Source: Rufibacter sp. DG15C (GTDB taxonomy: Bacteria > Bacteroidota > Bacteroidia > Cytophagales > Hymenobacteraceae). From it: a stretch of DNA of 64,000 nt. A model generated the notes under the pieces. The model did no database searches. It was given only the letters and a program-made list of their open reading frames with translations, and was not told where the DNA came from. The stretch's first letter is position 1, and every line of letters starts with the position of its first letter. Location of the stretch: NCBI RefSeq assembly GCF_001577755.1, contig NZ_CP010776.1, positions 1,984,001 through 2,048,000 on the forward strand. The letters run 5' to 3'. Positions 1 through 9,700 of the stretch are shown here, piece by piece. Made by a program: the position numbers and the translations under genes.

Positions 1-1182
1 TATTTCATCCGAGACCCGCTGGGCAAGGCATCGCCTAACAGAGAAGTGAGTCGCATACAATGGCAGGCCCAAAACATGAAGATTCTCTTAGCCGAGCTAG
101 GGGAGAGCTTTGAGGTGAGAGCCGTGAACGAGGGCAACACCTACGCCGGCAAAGCCAAGGACGGAAGTTTTCAGGTGAGCCCCGGCGCGTATATTTTGAG
201 CAAGAAGCAGAAAACCAGTTGGGCTGGGAACAAGAAGTACGGCAACCTACGCGTGAACGAGTTTGTGGCCCCGCAACCGTATGCTTCGGGCATCTACGTG
301 ACCCATGAGCCCCTGAAAGAAGTAAGCAGCGGACAGCCGTTTACCATTACAGCGCAGGTGGTGGGTATTTCTTCAGAAGCCAAGGTGACTCTGCAATTGA
401 ACAACCAGGCGGCCGCCTACAAGACCATTCCCATGCAAGCGGTGGGTGACGGTCAGTTCTCGGCTCAGGTTCCGGCAGATGTTTTAACTCCCGGCCAAAT
501 CTCTTACAGAATCTTGGCGCAGGACGGGGAAAAGCAAGTGACGTTCCCGGGAGACCATGCGGGCAATCCCTGGGCTTGGGACGCGACCATGGCCGAGACC
601 TACCAAACCTTCGTGGCCGCGCCTAACGGGCAATTGGAACTGTTCAACGCCACCAATGACCGGAGTCTGTTTGTGTTCCCCAACCTCTGGAAAAGCGAGG
701 AACGCCAATTGATAGCCTCTGAAAAACCAGGTCAGCTTATCTTGAAACTTACCGCCCAGCAACTCCCCGAAGAACAGACCATGGGCCTGCAGCACTACAT
801 TGGTGATAAACTGAAGGGCAGACAGGCGGAGTTGGGTAGCTTTGGGAAACTGGTGATACGGGTAAGGTCCACCACTGGCGCGGCTCTGCCCTTGAAAGTG
901 AACCTGGTCACCCATCAGGCCACTGGCTTTGTGGCGCAAGTATCTGCCGGCACTACGTTCCAGAACATAGAAATCCCATTGAGTACGTTGCAGCCCGATG
1001 CGTTCATGCTGTTACCGAGGCCGTATCCGGGCTTCCATCCATTCTGGTTCACAGGCAAAGGCGCCCTGGGCTTTCAGTTGAAAGACGTGGAGAAGTTGCA
1101 AATCTACCTGGGGCAAATGGACAAGGCTACCACCGGTCCTAAGGGCTTTGAGATTGAGTCTGTCTGGCTAGAGAAGAAGTAA
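1..1182 (+). CDS. C-terminal part of a large unrecognised protein (5' end outside window)
   Basis: The reading frame is already open at base 1 and runs to a TAA at 1180-1182, so this is the last ~393 residues of a longer protein. The GTG at 46 is internal: the frame upstream codes for a sensible peptide (YFIRDPLGKASPNREV). No catalytic motif stands out. The segment after residue ~95 (GIYVTHEPLKEV, then short beta-type strands) looks like an Ig/beta-sandwich domain, and the final ~190 residues also look beta-rich (QLELFNATNDRSLFVFPNLW). That is compatible with a secreted or surface carbohydrate-related protein, and the next gene is galM, but this link is inference only. No family is assigned. 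Confidence 0.6.
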   Translation, partial: YFIRDPLGKASPNREVSRIQWQAQNMKILLAELGESFEVRAVNEGNTYAGKAKDGSFQVSPGAYILSKKQKTSWAGNKKYGNLRVNEFVAPQPYASGIYVTHEPLKEVSSGQPFTITAQVVGISSEAKVTLQLNNQAAAYKTIPMQAVGDGQFSAQVPADVLTPGQISYRILAQDGEKQVTFPGDHAGNPWAWDATMAETYQTFVAAPNGQLELFNATNDRSLFVFPNLWKSEERQLIASEKPGQLILKLTAQQLPEEQTMGLQHYIGDKLKGRQAELGSFGKLVIRVRSTTGAALPLKVNLVTHQATGFVAQVSAGTTFQNIEIPLSTLQPDAFMLLPRPYPGFHPFWFTGKGALGFQLKDVEKLQIYLGQMDKATTGPKGFEIESVWLEKK

Positions 1183-1198
1183 GCTGGAACCTTAAGCG

Positions 1199-1246
1199 GC
1201 TCCCGTTTTTGGCCTGTTTTCCAGAAAGCAGACCAAAAACGGGAGC
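1199..1246. repeat. Intergenic palindromic repeat (IPR), copy 1
   Basis: Copy with outer arms GCTCCCGTTTTTGG and the matching inverse, lying 17 bases after the stop of the gene ending at 1182. The centre is imperfect (CCAGAAAGCAGA). Family consensus: arm CGTTTTTGGCCTGTTTTC followed by roughly its inverse complement. Confidence 0.85.
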
Positions 1247-1294
1247 TCTTTCGTAAAGATAGGTGCAGCGTTGCTATGCTTTTACTTAATGATT

Positions 1295-2350
1295 ATGGAA
1301 AACCTCAACACCTCCACCCAGCAAGCCCCTACCACCCACGTCCGTTCCTACACGCTGCATAATAAACACGGCATGCAGGTAACCGTGACCAATTACGGTG
1401 GTACCATCACCTCTATTCTTACGCCAGACAAAAATGGGGAATTGGGCGAGGTGGTCTTGGGATTTAAGGACGTGACCGACTATACCTCAGAAGCGTATCT
1501 GGCAAACCAGCCGTATTTTGGCGCAATCATTGGCCGATATGGCAACCGAATCGCCAAAGGCAAGTTTACCCTTAACGGACGCGAATATTCCCTGGCCACC
1601 AACAACGGAGAGAATCATTTGCACGGGGGCGTGAAAGGCTTTGACAAGGTGTTTTGGGAGGTAGAAGAACTGGCCGCCCAGAATGCGTTACGGCTCACCT
1701 ACACCAGTCCAGACGGCGAGGAAGGCTACCCAGGTACCGTGCAGGTGGCGGTGCTGTATATCTTGACGCCAGACAATGAGCTGGTCATAGAATACCAGGC
1801 CACCACTGACTTGGCTACTCCAGTGAATCTTACCAACCACAGTTATTTCAATCTTTCTGGGGGGAAAGCGCAGGATGCGTTAGGGCATGTGCTATCCATA
1901 GCCGCAGACCGCTTTGTAACGGTGTCAAAATCGCTGATTCCTACTGGTGAGCTGCCCAAGGTGGCAGGCACCCCCATGGATTTTCAGACGCCCGTGGCCA
2001 TTGGTGCCAGAATTGGGCAGGTACCCGGTGGTTATGACCATACCTATGTCTTGAAAGAGACCGGCAAGCACTTAAAACATGCCGCCACGGTAGAAGACCC
2101 TGTTTCTGGGCGGTGTTTAGAAGTCTGCACCACAGAGCCGGGCATTCAGTTTTACTCGGGTAATTTTCTGGATGGCAGTTTGCAGGGACATGGTGGCACC
2201 CCTTATAAGCAGCATTATGGCTTTTGCTTGGAGACCCAGCATTTCCCAGACTCACCCAACCAGCCCGCTTTCCCTAATACCATTCTAGAGCCAGACCAAA
2301 AGTACCACCAGAAAACGGTGTACCGGTTTTATGTATGCCAAGATGAGTAA
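1295..2350 (+). CDS. galM: Aldose 1-epimerase (galactose mutarotase)
   Basis: GalM family enzyme that interconverts alpha and beta anomers of aldoses such as galactose and glucose. From the ATG at 1295 it is 351 residues, normal for the family. Family motifs are visible: NNGENHLHGG with the first catalytic His (~residue 110), LTNHSYFNL with the second His (~180), and CLETQHFPDSPN carrying the catalytic Glu (~315). The frame is open back to a TTG at 1271 with an ATG at 1289; the ATG at 1295 (MENLNTS) is preferred because the upstream residues are not family-like. No signal peptide is seen, so it is probably cytoplasmic. It stands alone between two IPR copies and is tail-to-tail with the LuxR-type gene. 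Confidence 0.93.
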   Translation: MENLNTSTQQAPTTHVRSYTLHNKHGMQVTVTNYGGTITSILTPDKNGELGEVVLGFKDVTDYTSEAYLANQPYFGAIIGRYGNRIAKGKFTLNGREYSLATNNGENHLHGGVKGFDKVFWEVEELAAQNALRLTYTSPDGEEGYPGTVQVAVLYILTPDNELVIEYQATTDLATPVNLTNHSYFNLSGGKAQDALGHVLSIAADRFVTVSKSLIPTGELPKVAGTPMDFQTPVAIGARIGQVPGGYDHTYVLKETGKHLKHAATVEDPVSGRCLEVCTTEPGIQFYSGNFLDGSLQGHGGTPYKQHYGFCLETQHFPDSPNQPAFPNTILEPDQKYHQKTVYRFYVCQDE

Positions 2351-2353
2351 ACT

Positions 2354-2393
2354 CCTTTTTTGGCCTGTTTTCACAGAATCAGGCCAAAAACGG
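2354..2393. repeat. Intergenic palindromic repeat (IPR), copy 2
   Basis: Starts 3 bases after the galM stop and lies tail-to-tail between galM and the LuxR-type gene. Arms are TTTTTTGGCCTG and CAGGCCAAAAACG around a TTTTCACAGAAT centre. It sits where a shared terminator for both genes would be expected. Confidence 0.85.
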
Positions 2394-2406
2394 TAACCCT
2401 AATGGG

Positions 2407-3099
2407 TTAGATCAAGTCAAAAGCGCGGGCAAACTGCGACAGCTCATAATGAGAATGCACGCGCAGCTTCACTTTTAGGTTTCGGCGGTGGGTGTTTACG
2501 GTTTTCTCTGAGATAAACAGCTCCTCGGCAATTTCTGTGGAGCTTTTGCCCAAGACCACCATCCGTAGAATCTCCTGCTCCCGCTTGCCCAGTTGCGCGA
2601 AGGCCTGCACGTTCTCGCGCAGGAATTTGCTCTCGTCTAGCATGCGGTTTACTTTGGGTGTGATGTGCGTGTCTGGCTCCACTTTAATGGCAATGGTGAT
2701 GGTGAGCAGGGGAGCGCCCAGGTCATCGCGCATCAAGATTTTGAGCGTGCTCAAATGCCAGACCAACGCTTCTTCGCCCTTCAGTTTTACCTGCTGAAAG
2801 AAAGAGACAATTTCCTGGTCATCGTTGCGCTCTAGCAGGCCGCCAATAAGTTTGGGGGCGTAGTCGTCTACCTCTTCGGGGTTGAAGAACTCTTGTAAGT
2901 AGTTAGGCCCCAACTCCCGAATCTCCTGTAACGTGACCCCCAGGAGCCTAAGGCCCCGCGGGCACATGTATTCTACACTCAGGCCCTTCTGTATATTATG
3001 GATGACTACCACGCCGGGTAGGTGATCTGCCACAGCCGCAATCTCAGCAACCTTGGCCGCTATTCTGCGGTCTAATTCTGATTCTGGGTGCTTGTCCAT
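2407..3099 (-). CDS. LuxR-type HTH transcriptional regulator with PAS-like N-terminal domain
   Basis: Protein of 230 residues. The last ~65 form a GerE/LuxR DNA-binding domain: LGKREQEILRMVVLGKSS, then IAEELFISEKTVNTHRRNLK with the recognition helix. The first ~130 residues (LPGVVVIHNIQKGLSVEYMC, RGLRLLGVTLQEI) resemble a PAS-type sensor fold of the kind seen in Bacteroidetes LuxR proteins; the ligand is unknown. There is no receiver aspartate pattern, so it is not a classical response regulator. It is monocistronic on the minus strand, tail-to-tail with galM. Targets are unknown. The HTH call is firm; the PAS call is an inference from length and pattern. Confidence 0.88.
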   Translation of the reverse strand: MDKHPESELDRRIAAKVAEIAAVADHLPGVVVIHNIQKGLSVEYMCPRGLRLLGVTLQEIRELGPNYLQEFFNPEEVDDYAPKLIGGLLERNDDQEIVSFFQQVKLKGEEALVWHLSTLKILMRDDLGAPLLTITIAIKVEPDTHITPKVNRMLDESKFLRENVQAFAQLGKREQEILRMVVLGKSSTEIAEELFISEKTVNTHRRNLKVKLRVHSHYELSQFARAFDLI

Positions 3100-3628
3100 T
3101 GGTAAATAGGGGTTAGATAAAGGAATCTTGAAACTTTATAGCATCAAACTCCAAATGGTAAGCGCTTGCCATCAAATATTTCTAGCAAGCGTCATTAGGT
3201 AAAAGAAAGTCGAAAGGTTATCTTCTTCAGGATACATAGTAAGTGGTCAACCTAGTTTCTGTTTCCCTGAGATGCTCTTTAAAGACCTTTCGCTTTCCAT
3301 GGGTGCATTTTTAAGGATAGGCCAATTTACATAAAATGCGGGTAGCACAAACTATACCTAACAATAGGGGTCAGTTTTATGATTAGCGCATATGCCTTTT
3401 TGCAATTCGCCACAGTAGGTTTCTTGATTTTTAACTCAACTTCATGGCCATCCTGTAATGACTTTACACAGGGCTGTTTTTAGCCTGTTTTCCAGAAAAT
3501 AGCTTAAAAACGCACAAGGAAGAGAGACGGCCCCTTTGCTCTAGGAACGTTACCTGGATTAGACAATGGGATTCGGGGTTTCTTTAAGTATGCCTCTAGC
3601 TTGACCTAACCCAATTTAGTGGGTAAAA
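3100..3628. other. Intergenic region (about 530 bp), no gene seen
   Basis: Lies between the start of the LuxR-type gene and the terminator of the OmpA-like gene. Apart from the IPR copy at 3474-3513 I see no conserved reading frame, RNA or operator. The part next to 3100 should contain the LuxR-type gene's promoter, but no clear TAnnTTTG element was found. Confidence 0.5.
3474..3513. repeat. Intergenic palindromic repeat (IPR), copy 3
   Basis: Arms CTGTTTTTAGCCTG and TAGCTTAAAAACGCA around TTTTCCAGAAAA. It sits in a long intergenic stretch, about 375 bases upstream of the LuxR-type start and about 170 bases past the OmpA-like stop. Confidence 0.8.
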
Positions 3629-3663
3629 AGAAAGCCCGCCTCTGTGAGTGAGGCGGGCTTTCT
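3629..3663 (-). terminator. Rho-independent terminator of the surface-protein operon
   Basis: Perfect 14-bp stem (AGAAAGCCCGCCTC and its inverse) with a TGTGAGT loop, 23 bases past the stop of the OmpA-like gene. On the minus strand the stem is followed by TTTTTACCC. Confidence 0.9.
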
Positions 3664-3686
3664 ATATGATCTAGTACAACAGGAGC

Positions 3687-5708
3687 TTACTTTTTCAAGA
3701 TTTTAAACTCTGTTCTGCGGTTCAACTGATGTTCTTCTTCGGTACAGGTTGTTCCGTCTTTGCAGCGGTTCAATAGACGGGTTTCGCCGTAGCCTTTGGC
3801 CACTAAACGGTCAGCGGCAATGCCTTTAGAAACAATGTAGTTCACGGCAGCTTGAGCACGTCTCTGCGACAATAGGTTGTTGTAGGCCTCTGTCTGGCGG
3901 CTATCAGTATGCGAACTCAACTCAATTTTGATATTTGGGTTGTCTATCAAGGTCTGCACCAACTTATCTAGTTCAAGGGCGGCATCTGGTCTAATCTCGT
4001 CCTTGTCCAAGTCATAGTAGATGTTCTCTACCAAGATAGGTTTGTTGATGGTGTTGCGGTTCAAGACTAAGCCCAAACGTACCATGTCCACAATAGACTC
4101 ACACTCTGGTGTGATGATAGCAGAACGAGTTAAGTAGTTTACTTTGGTGGCTTTGATGTTGTACTGCATGCCATCAAAGATCTCAAAAGTAAAGTTACCG
4201 TCTGCATCTGAATACGTCACTGCGGCAGTGGTGTCACCCACTTTGTAAAGAGAAACCTTTACGTTGCCCACTGGCAATTCTTTGAAGACACCAGGCGTTT
4301 CCTGTACTTTCTCAAACGTCTTACCAGACAATTTACATGGCTGCGGATAGTAGCTGAAAGAGTAGATGTCGTCAGAACCGTCCATACTTTCGCGGTTAGA
4401 AGACACAAACCCTTGATCTTTCTTTTCAAACAGAATACCAAAATCATCGGCAGCTGAGTTCAACGGGTACTTTAAGTTTTGCACGTTCACCCAAGAATCT
4501 CCAGAACCTTCAGCCGAGAAGACATCCAGCCCGCCCATGCCTTTATGGCCATTAGAGGAAAAGTATAGCTTGCCAGTAATGGCGTCAATGGTTGGGAATA
4601 CTTCTTTACCAGGGGTATTGACAGCGTTTCCTGCATTAACTGGCTTCGTCCAGAAGGCAAATACTTCTACACTTTCTTCTCCTTTTTTATTTCTTGTAAT
4701 TACGCTGTTCAACTGTTTTACTGAGAAGAAAATATCAGTTTCACCTAAAGTACCTGGCATGTCAGAGGCAAAGTAAAGAGTGTCTCCAGTTATAGAAAGG
4801 GCGGGGTGCCCAATAGAGTACTCTCCTGGGTTGTTGAATGGGAATGGCTCTGGTTTACTCCATTCTTCGCCTTCTTTTTTAGAGATGTACAACTCCAGAC
4901 GGTTTACGTAAGCAGTTGGCGCTTTATAGTTGATCCAGCTGAACGGATCTGGGTTTACTGTCTTACTCTTCCTTTTTAATTGATTTACCCGTGTAAAGTA
5001 GATAGTCTGGTAATCTGATGAGAAAACCGCAGAACCATTCTGGAAATCATTTAGAATAGGGGCAGGGAAAACTTCAGGAGTCAAAAAACTTGCTGTATCA
5101 CGTTTGCCATGGTACAAGGCAGAATTAGGTTTTCCTGTCCACCCAGAGAGTACGCTAAACCTACCATCTGGTCTGTCAGAAGTAAAAACGATACCACCTT
5201 TGTATAGCGTTGGGCTATACTCAGTGCTGGTAGAGTTCAAGCCTGAGAGGTTTGATAAAGCAAAGGACTTAGGTCTGGTTACCCAGTTCTGGGCATTCTC
5301 TGTAATGGCAATCAGTTTCATTGCCTTTGCAGTAGAGTCTGGTACTAGCTCTGCGTAGTCCATATACAACTGCTTGGCCTTAGCGTAATTGCCATTCATG
5401 CGCGCTGCATCACCATAATATATCAAATACTGTGGGTTATAGTCAGGAAACGCTAGCATTTGAGAATACCAAAATTCTGCCTCTTTAGAATTGTTCAAGT
5501 GACGATAAGAATCTGCCATACGAGAGACAATGGGCAACGTAGGTTCTTGTTGCTTTAAGGCCTCTTTATACGATTGGATCGCAATCGCATATTCCAGATT
5601 CTGGAAGTGGGTGTCAGCTTTTTTTAGCTCTTTCTTTTGAGCCATAGCCCTCTGTGAGAAAAACAGAGTGGGCAGCACAAGTAGGATGAATAAAATGCGG
5701 TACTTCAT
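3687..5708 (-). CDS. OmpA family protein with TPR and PD40 repeats (T9SS module partner)
   Basis: Protein of 673 residues with a signal peptide (MKYRILFILLVLPTLFFSQRAMA). Visible domains in order: TPR-like helices ~25-130 (HFQNLEYAIAIQSYKEAL); WD40-like PD40 beta repeats ~150-440 (VFTSDRPDGRFS, LYFASDMPGTLGETDIF, KLYFSSNGHKGMGGLDVFSA); a carboxypeptidase-regulatory-like beta sandwich ~450-535 (TYSDADGNFTFEIFDG); and a C-terminal OmpA peptidoglycan-binding domain ~560-673 (YYDLDKDEIRPDA, LSSHTDSR, LSQRRAQAAVNYIVSKGI). It is the last gene of a three-gene minus-strand operon with a PorP/SprF protein and a T9SS type B substrate, 26 bases after the middle gene. In Bacteroidetes such OmpA proteins are thought to anchor PorP/SprF-bound surface proteins to the cell wall. 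That role is inferred from family and context. Confidence 0.9.
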   Translation of the reverse strand: MKYRILFILLVLPTLFFSQRAMAQKKELKKADTHFQNLEYAIAIQSYKEALKQQEPTLPIVSRMADSYRHLNNSKEAEFWYSQMLAFPDYNPQYLIYYGDAARMNGNYAKAKQLYMDYAELVPDSTAKAMKLIAITENAQNWVTRPKSFALSNLSGLNSTSTEYSPTLYKGGIVFTSDRPDGRFSVLSGWTGKPNSALYHGKRDTASFLTPEVFPAPILNDFQNGSAVFSSDYQTIYFTRVNQLKRKSKTVNPDPFSWINYKAPTAYVNRLELYISKKEGEEWSKPEPFPFNNPGEYSIGHPALSITGDTLYFASDMPGTLGETDIFFSVKQLNSVITRNKKGEESVEVFAFWTKPVNAGNAVNTPGKEVFPTIDAITGKLYFSSNGHKGMGGLDVFSAEGSGDSWVNVQNLKYPLNSAADDFGILFEKKDQGFVSSNRESMDGSDDIYSFSYYPQPCKLSGKTFEKVQETPGVFKELPVGNVKVSLYKVGDTTAAVTYSDADGNFTFEIFDGMQYNIKATKVNYLTRSAIITPECESIVDMVRLGLVLNRNTINKPILVENIYYDLDKDEIRPDAALELDKLVQTLIDNPNIKIELSSHTDSRQTEAYNNLLSQRRAQAAVNYIVSKGIAADRLVAKGYGETRLLNRCKDGTTCTEEEHQLNRRTEFKILKK

Positions 5709-5734
5709 GGATGATTACGAAGGTTGCCCCTCGC

Positions 5735-6679
5735 CTAAAAGTGACGGATAGTTAAAGAAGGTGTATCATCTTTTTTGTAGAATAAAAATCCTACAGAGAA
5801 CTCATGGGTAGGCTGACCTTTGAAGCTGTTCAAAGAGATGTCATTGGCATAACCTATCTTGATTTTAGGAGTAAGGTACACCTCAGTCATCCAAGCCACC
5901 GCATTTTCTGTAGAAGCAGGTGCGTCTTTACCATTCTCAGAAGAAAGAATCTGCATAGAGCGGCGGTATGTACCACCTAACCAAAGACGATCCCCAAACA
6001 AGAAAAAGGCGTTAAGATCTATGTTGGTAGGGCTCTTGAAATCCTCTTTCAACAAGAAACTAGGCTTAAACTTAATTTTGTGGTTGATGTCAAACAGATA
6101 GCCAGAGGTGATAAAATAATGGCGTTCTGGTGAAAATGCGAAGTCCTTAGAAGTAGGCACTAAGTTGGCTGCTGATAAGCCAGCAAAGAATCTTTCTGTG
6201 TTAAAGAACAAGCCCACTTTGGCGTCTGGTAAGATAGAGGTCTGTTTTTTACTTGGGATAGCGTTGTCTACTTCTGGGTCCATTCCATAGAGTTTGGTGC
6301 CATCTATGAAATGTTGTGCAGCACCAGCTGATAAGCCAAATCCTAAGCGGGCCTTCTCGCCTACCTTTATCCGGACGGAAGCACTAGCCATAATACTTTT
6401 CTGGCCTTGTGCCCCAATCTCATCATTCATTACTTGAATGCCTAACCCTACTGTTTCTGAGTAGGCCCCATCAACAGACAAAGTCTGCGTCTTAGGGGCT
6501 CCTTCTACACCAGTCCATTGGCTTCTGAATATACCATTCACGCTGATAATGCCCTTGCTTCCTGCATAAGCAGGATTAATAGCCAGTCCATTAAATATGT
6601 ACTGAGTGTAATATGCACTCTGCTGGGCACTAGCAGTGTAGGCCCAGAAGAGTAGCAACGGTAAAATTATCTTTTTCAT
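5735..6679 (-). CDS. PorP/SprF family type IX secretion outer-membrane protein
   Basis: Protein of 314 residues with a signal peptide (MKKIILPLLLFWAYTASA) and the family's N-terminal hallmark, YTQYIFNGLAINPAYAGS, at ~23-42, followed by alternating beta strands of an outer-membrane barrel ending in an aromatic-rich C-terminus (SVGFLFYKKDD...TIRHF). PorP/SprF proteins are dedicated partners for CHU_C (type B) T9SS substrates such as SprB: they help deliver or hold the adhesin at the surface. The adhesin gene lies 25 bases upstream and the OmpA-like gene 26 bases downstream, so a single transcript is likely. Which substrate it serves is inferred from adjacency. Confidence 0.92.
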   Translation of the reverse strand: MKKIILPLLLFWAYTASAQQSAYYTQYIFNGLAINPAYAGSKGIISVNGIFRSQWTGVEGAPKTQTLSVDGAYSETVGLGIQVMNDEIGAQGQKSIMASASVRIKVGEKARLGFGLSAGAAQHFIDGTKLYGMDPEVDNAIPSKKQTSILPDAKVGLFFNTERFFAGLSAANLVPTSKDFAFSPERHYFITSGYLFDINHKIKFKPSFLLKEDFKSPTNIDLNAFFLFGDRLWLGGTYRRSMQILSSENGKDAPASTENAVAWMTEVYLTPKIKIGYANDISLNSFKGQPTHEFSVGFLFYKKDDTPSLTIRHF

Positions 6680-6704
6680 ATAAGCTGATTTTTCCTTTCC
6701 TGTA

Positions 6705-9700
6705 TTACCGTATTATCATTAAAAAGCCGTCGTAAGACTTTCTTTTGCCATCACATGTTACCACATTAAGCAAATAGAAGTAGGTGCCTTCACTTAACTC
6801 TCCGCCTTTCCAATCATTCTTGTAACCTTTGGTGCGATATACTTCAGATCCCCAACGGTTCATAATGATTAACTCATTCTCCTGATAGTTCTCAATGTTC
6901 TTGATTTTCCAAGTGTCATTGATATTGTCTCCATTAGGTGTGAGAGCGGTGGCAATTTCTATTTCACCCTTCACGTTCTCTGGACTCAATTCAATAGATG
7001 CTGGAGCGCTGTTACATAGTGGGCCGTTGGCTACAACTGTGATGGCACCCTCCTCACTTCCTTTAGGTGCACTAACTCTAATTCTGGTAGAGGTTTGTCC
7101 ACTTTCTAAAACCCATCCATCAGGTAGTGTCCATGTATAGTTGCGAGCACCTGGTATAGGCTCAATTTCTAATTCTAGACCTGTACAAGCACTATTTATT
7201 ACCGAGATAACAGGTGTTTTAGGAGCAAACTTAGGTTCAACAAACAGCTTTTGGCTAGATTTAATAGTACATGCATTGTAAGCCTCTACTGTAACATCTC
7301 CTTTGGTATTGCCTAAAGTAACAAGAATGCTATTGGTTCCTTGGCCAGATTGAATTGTCCAGTCAGCAGGCACAATCCAGTTGTAAGTACTGGCGTTAGG
7401 TACAGGATCAACAGAGTATCTGATATCAGTTTGATTAGCACATATATCAGTTAATCCGCTGATGGCTCCAATTGGCAGAGTATTTCCTTCATTGATGCTC
7501 ACTGGTAAGATGCTAGGGCTGCTTTCGCCGCAACCATTTAGTACTCTTACTGTCACGTTGCCAGATTTTGTACCTGCATTTACAACAATGGAGTTAGTGC
7601 CCTGACCTGATATAATTTTCCATCCATCTAGCTCTGGAACTGACCATAAATAGGAAGCAGCATCATTGACAGGAGTTACCGTGTAAGTCAATTTCTCTTG
7701 TCCAGAGCAAATAAAGGAAGCAATACCAGATATATTACCTGGGGCAGATAGTTTTGAAGCAGAGGTAGCTACAGGTAATATGGCAATCGTGCTTCTTCCA
7801 CAAGCGTTTTCTGCACTTACTTGTACATTACCTGATCCACTTCCTACTGTTGCAACTAAAGTTGTGGTTCCTTGTCCAGAGGTGATAGTCCAGCCTGAAG
7901 GAACTCCCCAAGTGTAGCTAGTAGCACCGTCAACAGGATCAATCTTGTATTCTACAGTATTGCCAGAGCAAACTATATTATCGCCAACAATAGCAGTAGG
8001 TTGAATTGGTGTTGTTCTAGAAGTAACAGAAATTTTTCTGGCAGGACTGCTGCCACAAGTATTTCTAGCAGAAACGCCCACCTCTCCATTTGCTCCATTT
8101 GTAGTAACTGTGATGGAAGTTGTTCCCTGTCCGGCAGTTATGGTCCATCCTACTGGTACTGTCCAGTCATAATTAGTTGCGTTAGAAACGGCGCTTATTG
8201 AGTAAACAAGTCCAGTGGCATTGCTACATGGATCAACTGTTCCTGTAATCAAGGCTGGCGTAGCTGGCAAAGTACCTATAATTTCTACAGACAATCTGCT
8301 GGCAGAGCTAACACCGCATCCATTACCTGCTACTACAGAAATATTACCTGGGGTAGTAGATGGTTGCACCATAATGCGGGTAGTGCCTTGGCCTGAGGTT
8401 ATATTCCATCCAGTTGGAACAGTCCATGTGTAGGTAGAAGTATTGGCAATGGCCTCTACTTTATATTCTACTTCGGTTTCTCCTGCACATACTTTTTGAT
8501 TACCCGTAATGGCAAGCGGAGTGGTAGGAGCTGTAGTGGTAGTGGTTACTTGTAAGGTGGCCGTCTCACTAACGCCACAATCATTGCTAGCTTTTACTGT
8601 TATCTCACCTGCGTTTATGCCTGCCTCAACAGTGATGCTAGAAGTTCCTGCACCTGCAGTGATATCCCAACCAGCTGGAACGGACCATGTATAGGTATCA
8701 ACACCTGGAATTACTTTTACAGAATAGGTATTGCCAGTGCTGTTAGCACAAGGAATAGTCTGAGAGGCTATGAACTCCGGTTTAGGAGGAACCATACGCG
8801 GGGTAACAGTGTATTCGCTGACAATGCTGGCGCCACAGTTATTTACTGCAGCTACTGTAATTTTTCCTGCGGTTTTACCTACTGTTACTGAAATAGTAGT
8901 GCTTCCTTGTCCTGAAGTGATTGTCCAGTCTGCTGGAACTGTCCAAGCATATGAAGTGGCACCATTCACAGGTGGTACTATATAAGAAATCCCTTGCTCA
9001 CCTTCGCACACTGTGGTAGTGGCAGCTAGAATATTTCCTGGTTTAGGAGGTGTGTTAGAAGTTGGGGCAACAGATAGTTCACTTTCTGTGCTCTCGCCGC
9101 AACCATTTACTGCTCTTACTTTGATTTTACCACTTGTGGTACCAATGGTAGCTAAAATAGTATTACCGGCAGCATTTTGAGTGTATGTCCAGCCCGTAGG
9201 CAATGTCCAAATATATGAAGTAGCACCAGTTACTGGGGCAACAGAATACTCAATGTTGGTATTGCCGGCGCAAATGTTTACTCTGCCTATTATACTACTT
9301 GGGGCTCCTGGGGCAACTTTGCTTGTTACTACTTGAATAACTTTTGCAGAGCTCTGACCACAGTTATTAATAGCTACCACAGAGATTTCAGCCGGTGCAA
9401 CACCTGCTTTTACTTTGATAGAGGCTGTGCCTTGACCAGAAGTAATGCTCCAGTCACTACCGCCTGTAATAGTCCAGTTGTAACCGGTAACATTTGTCAT
9501 TCCAGTAACAGTATAGGTCACGTTACTTTCAAGTTCACAGACAGCCGTACGGCCAACTACAGTCACAGGCGTAACAGGAGCAACAGTGGCTGGCTGAACA
9601 GTAGTGCTGCTAGCTGCACTTAGTCCGCAACCGTTTCTTGCTTTTACAGAGACAGTCCCAGAACCAGAACCAATGGTTACCTTAATAGTGCTTGTTCCCT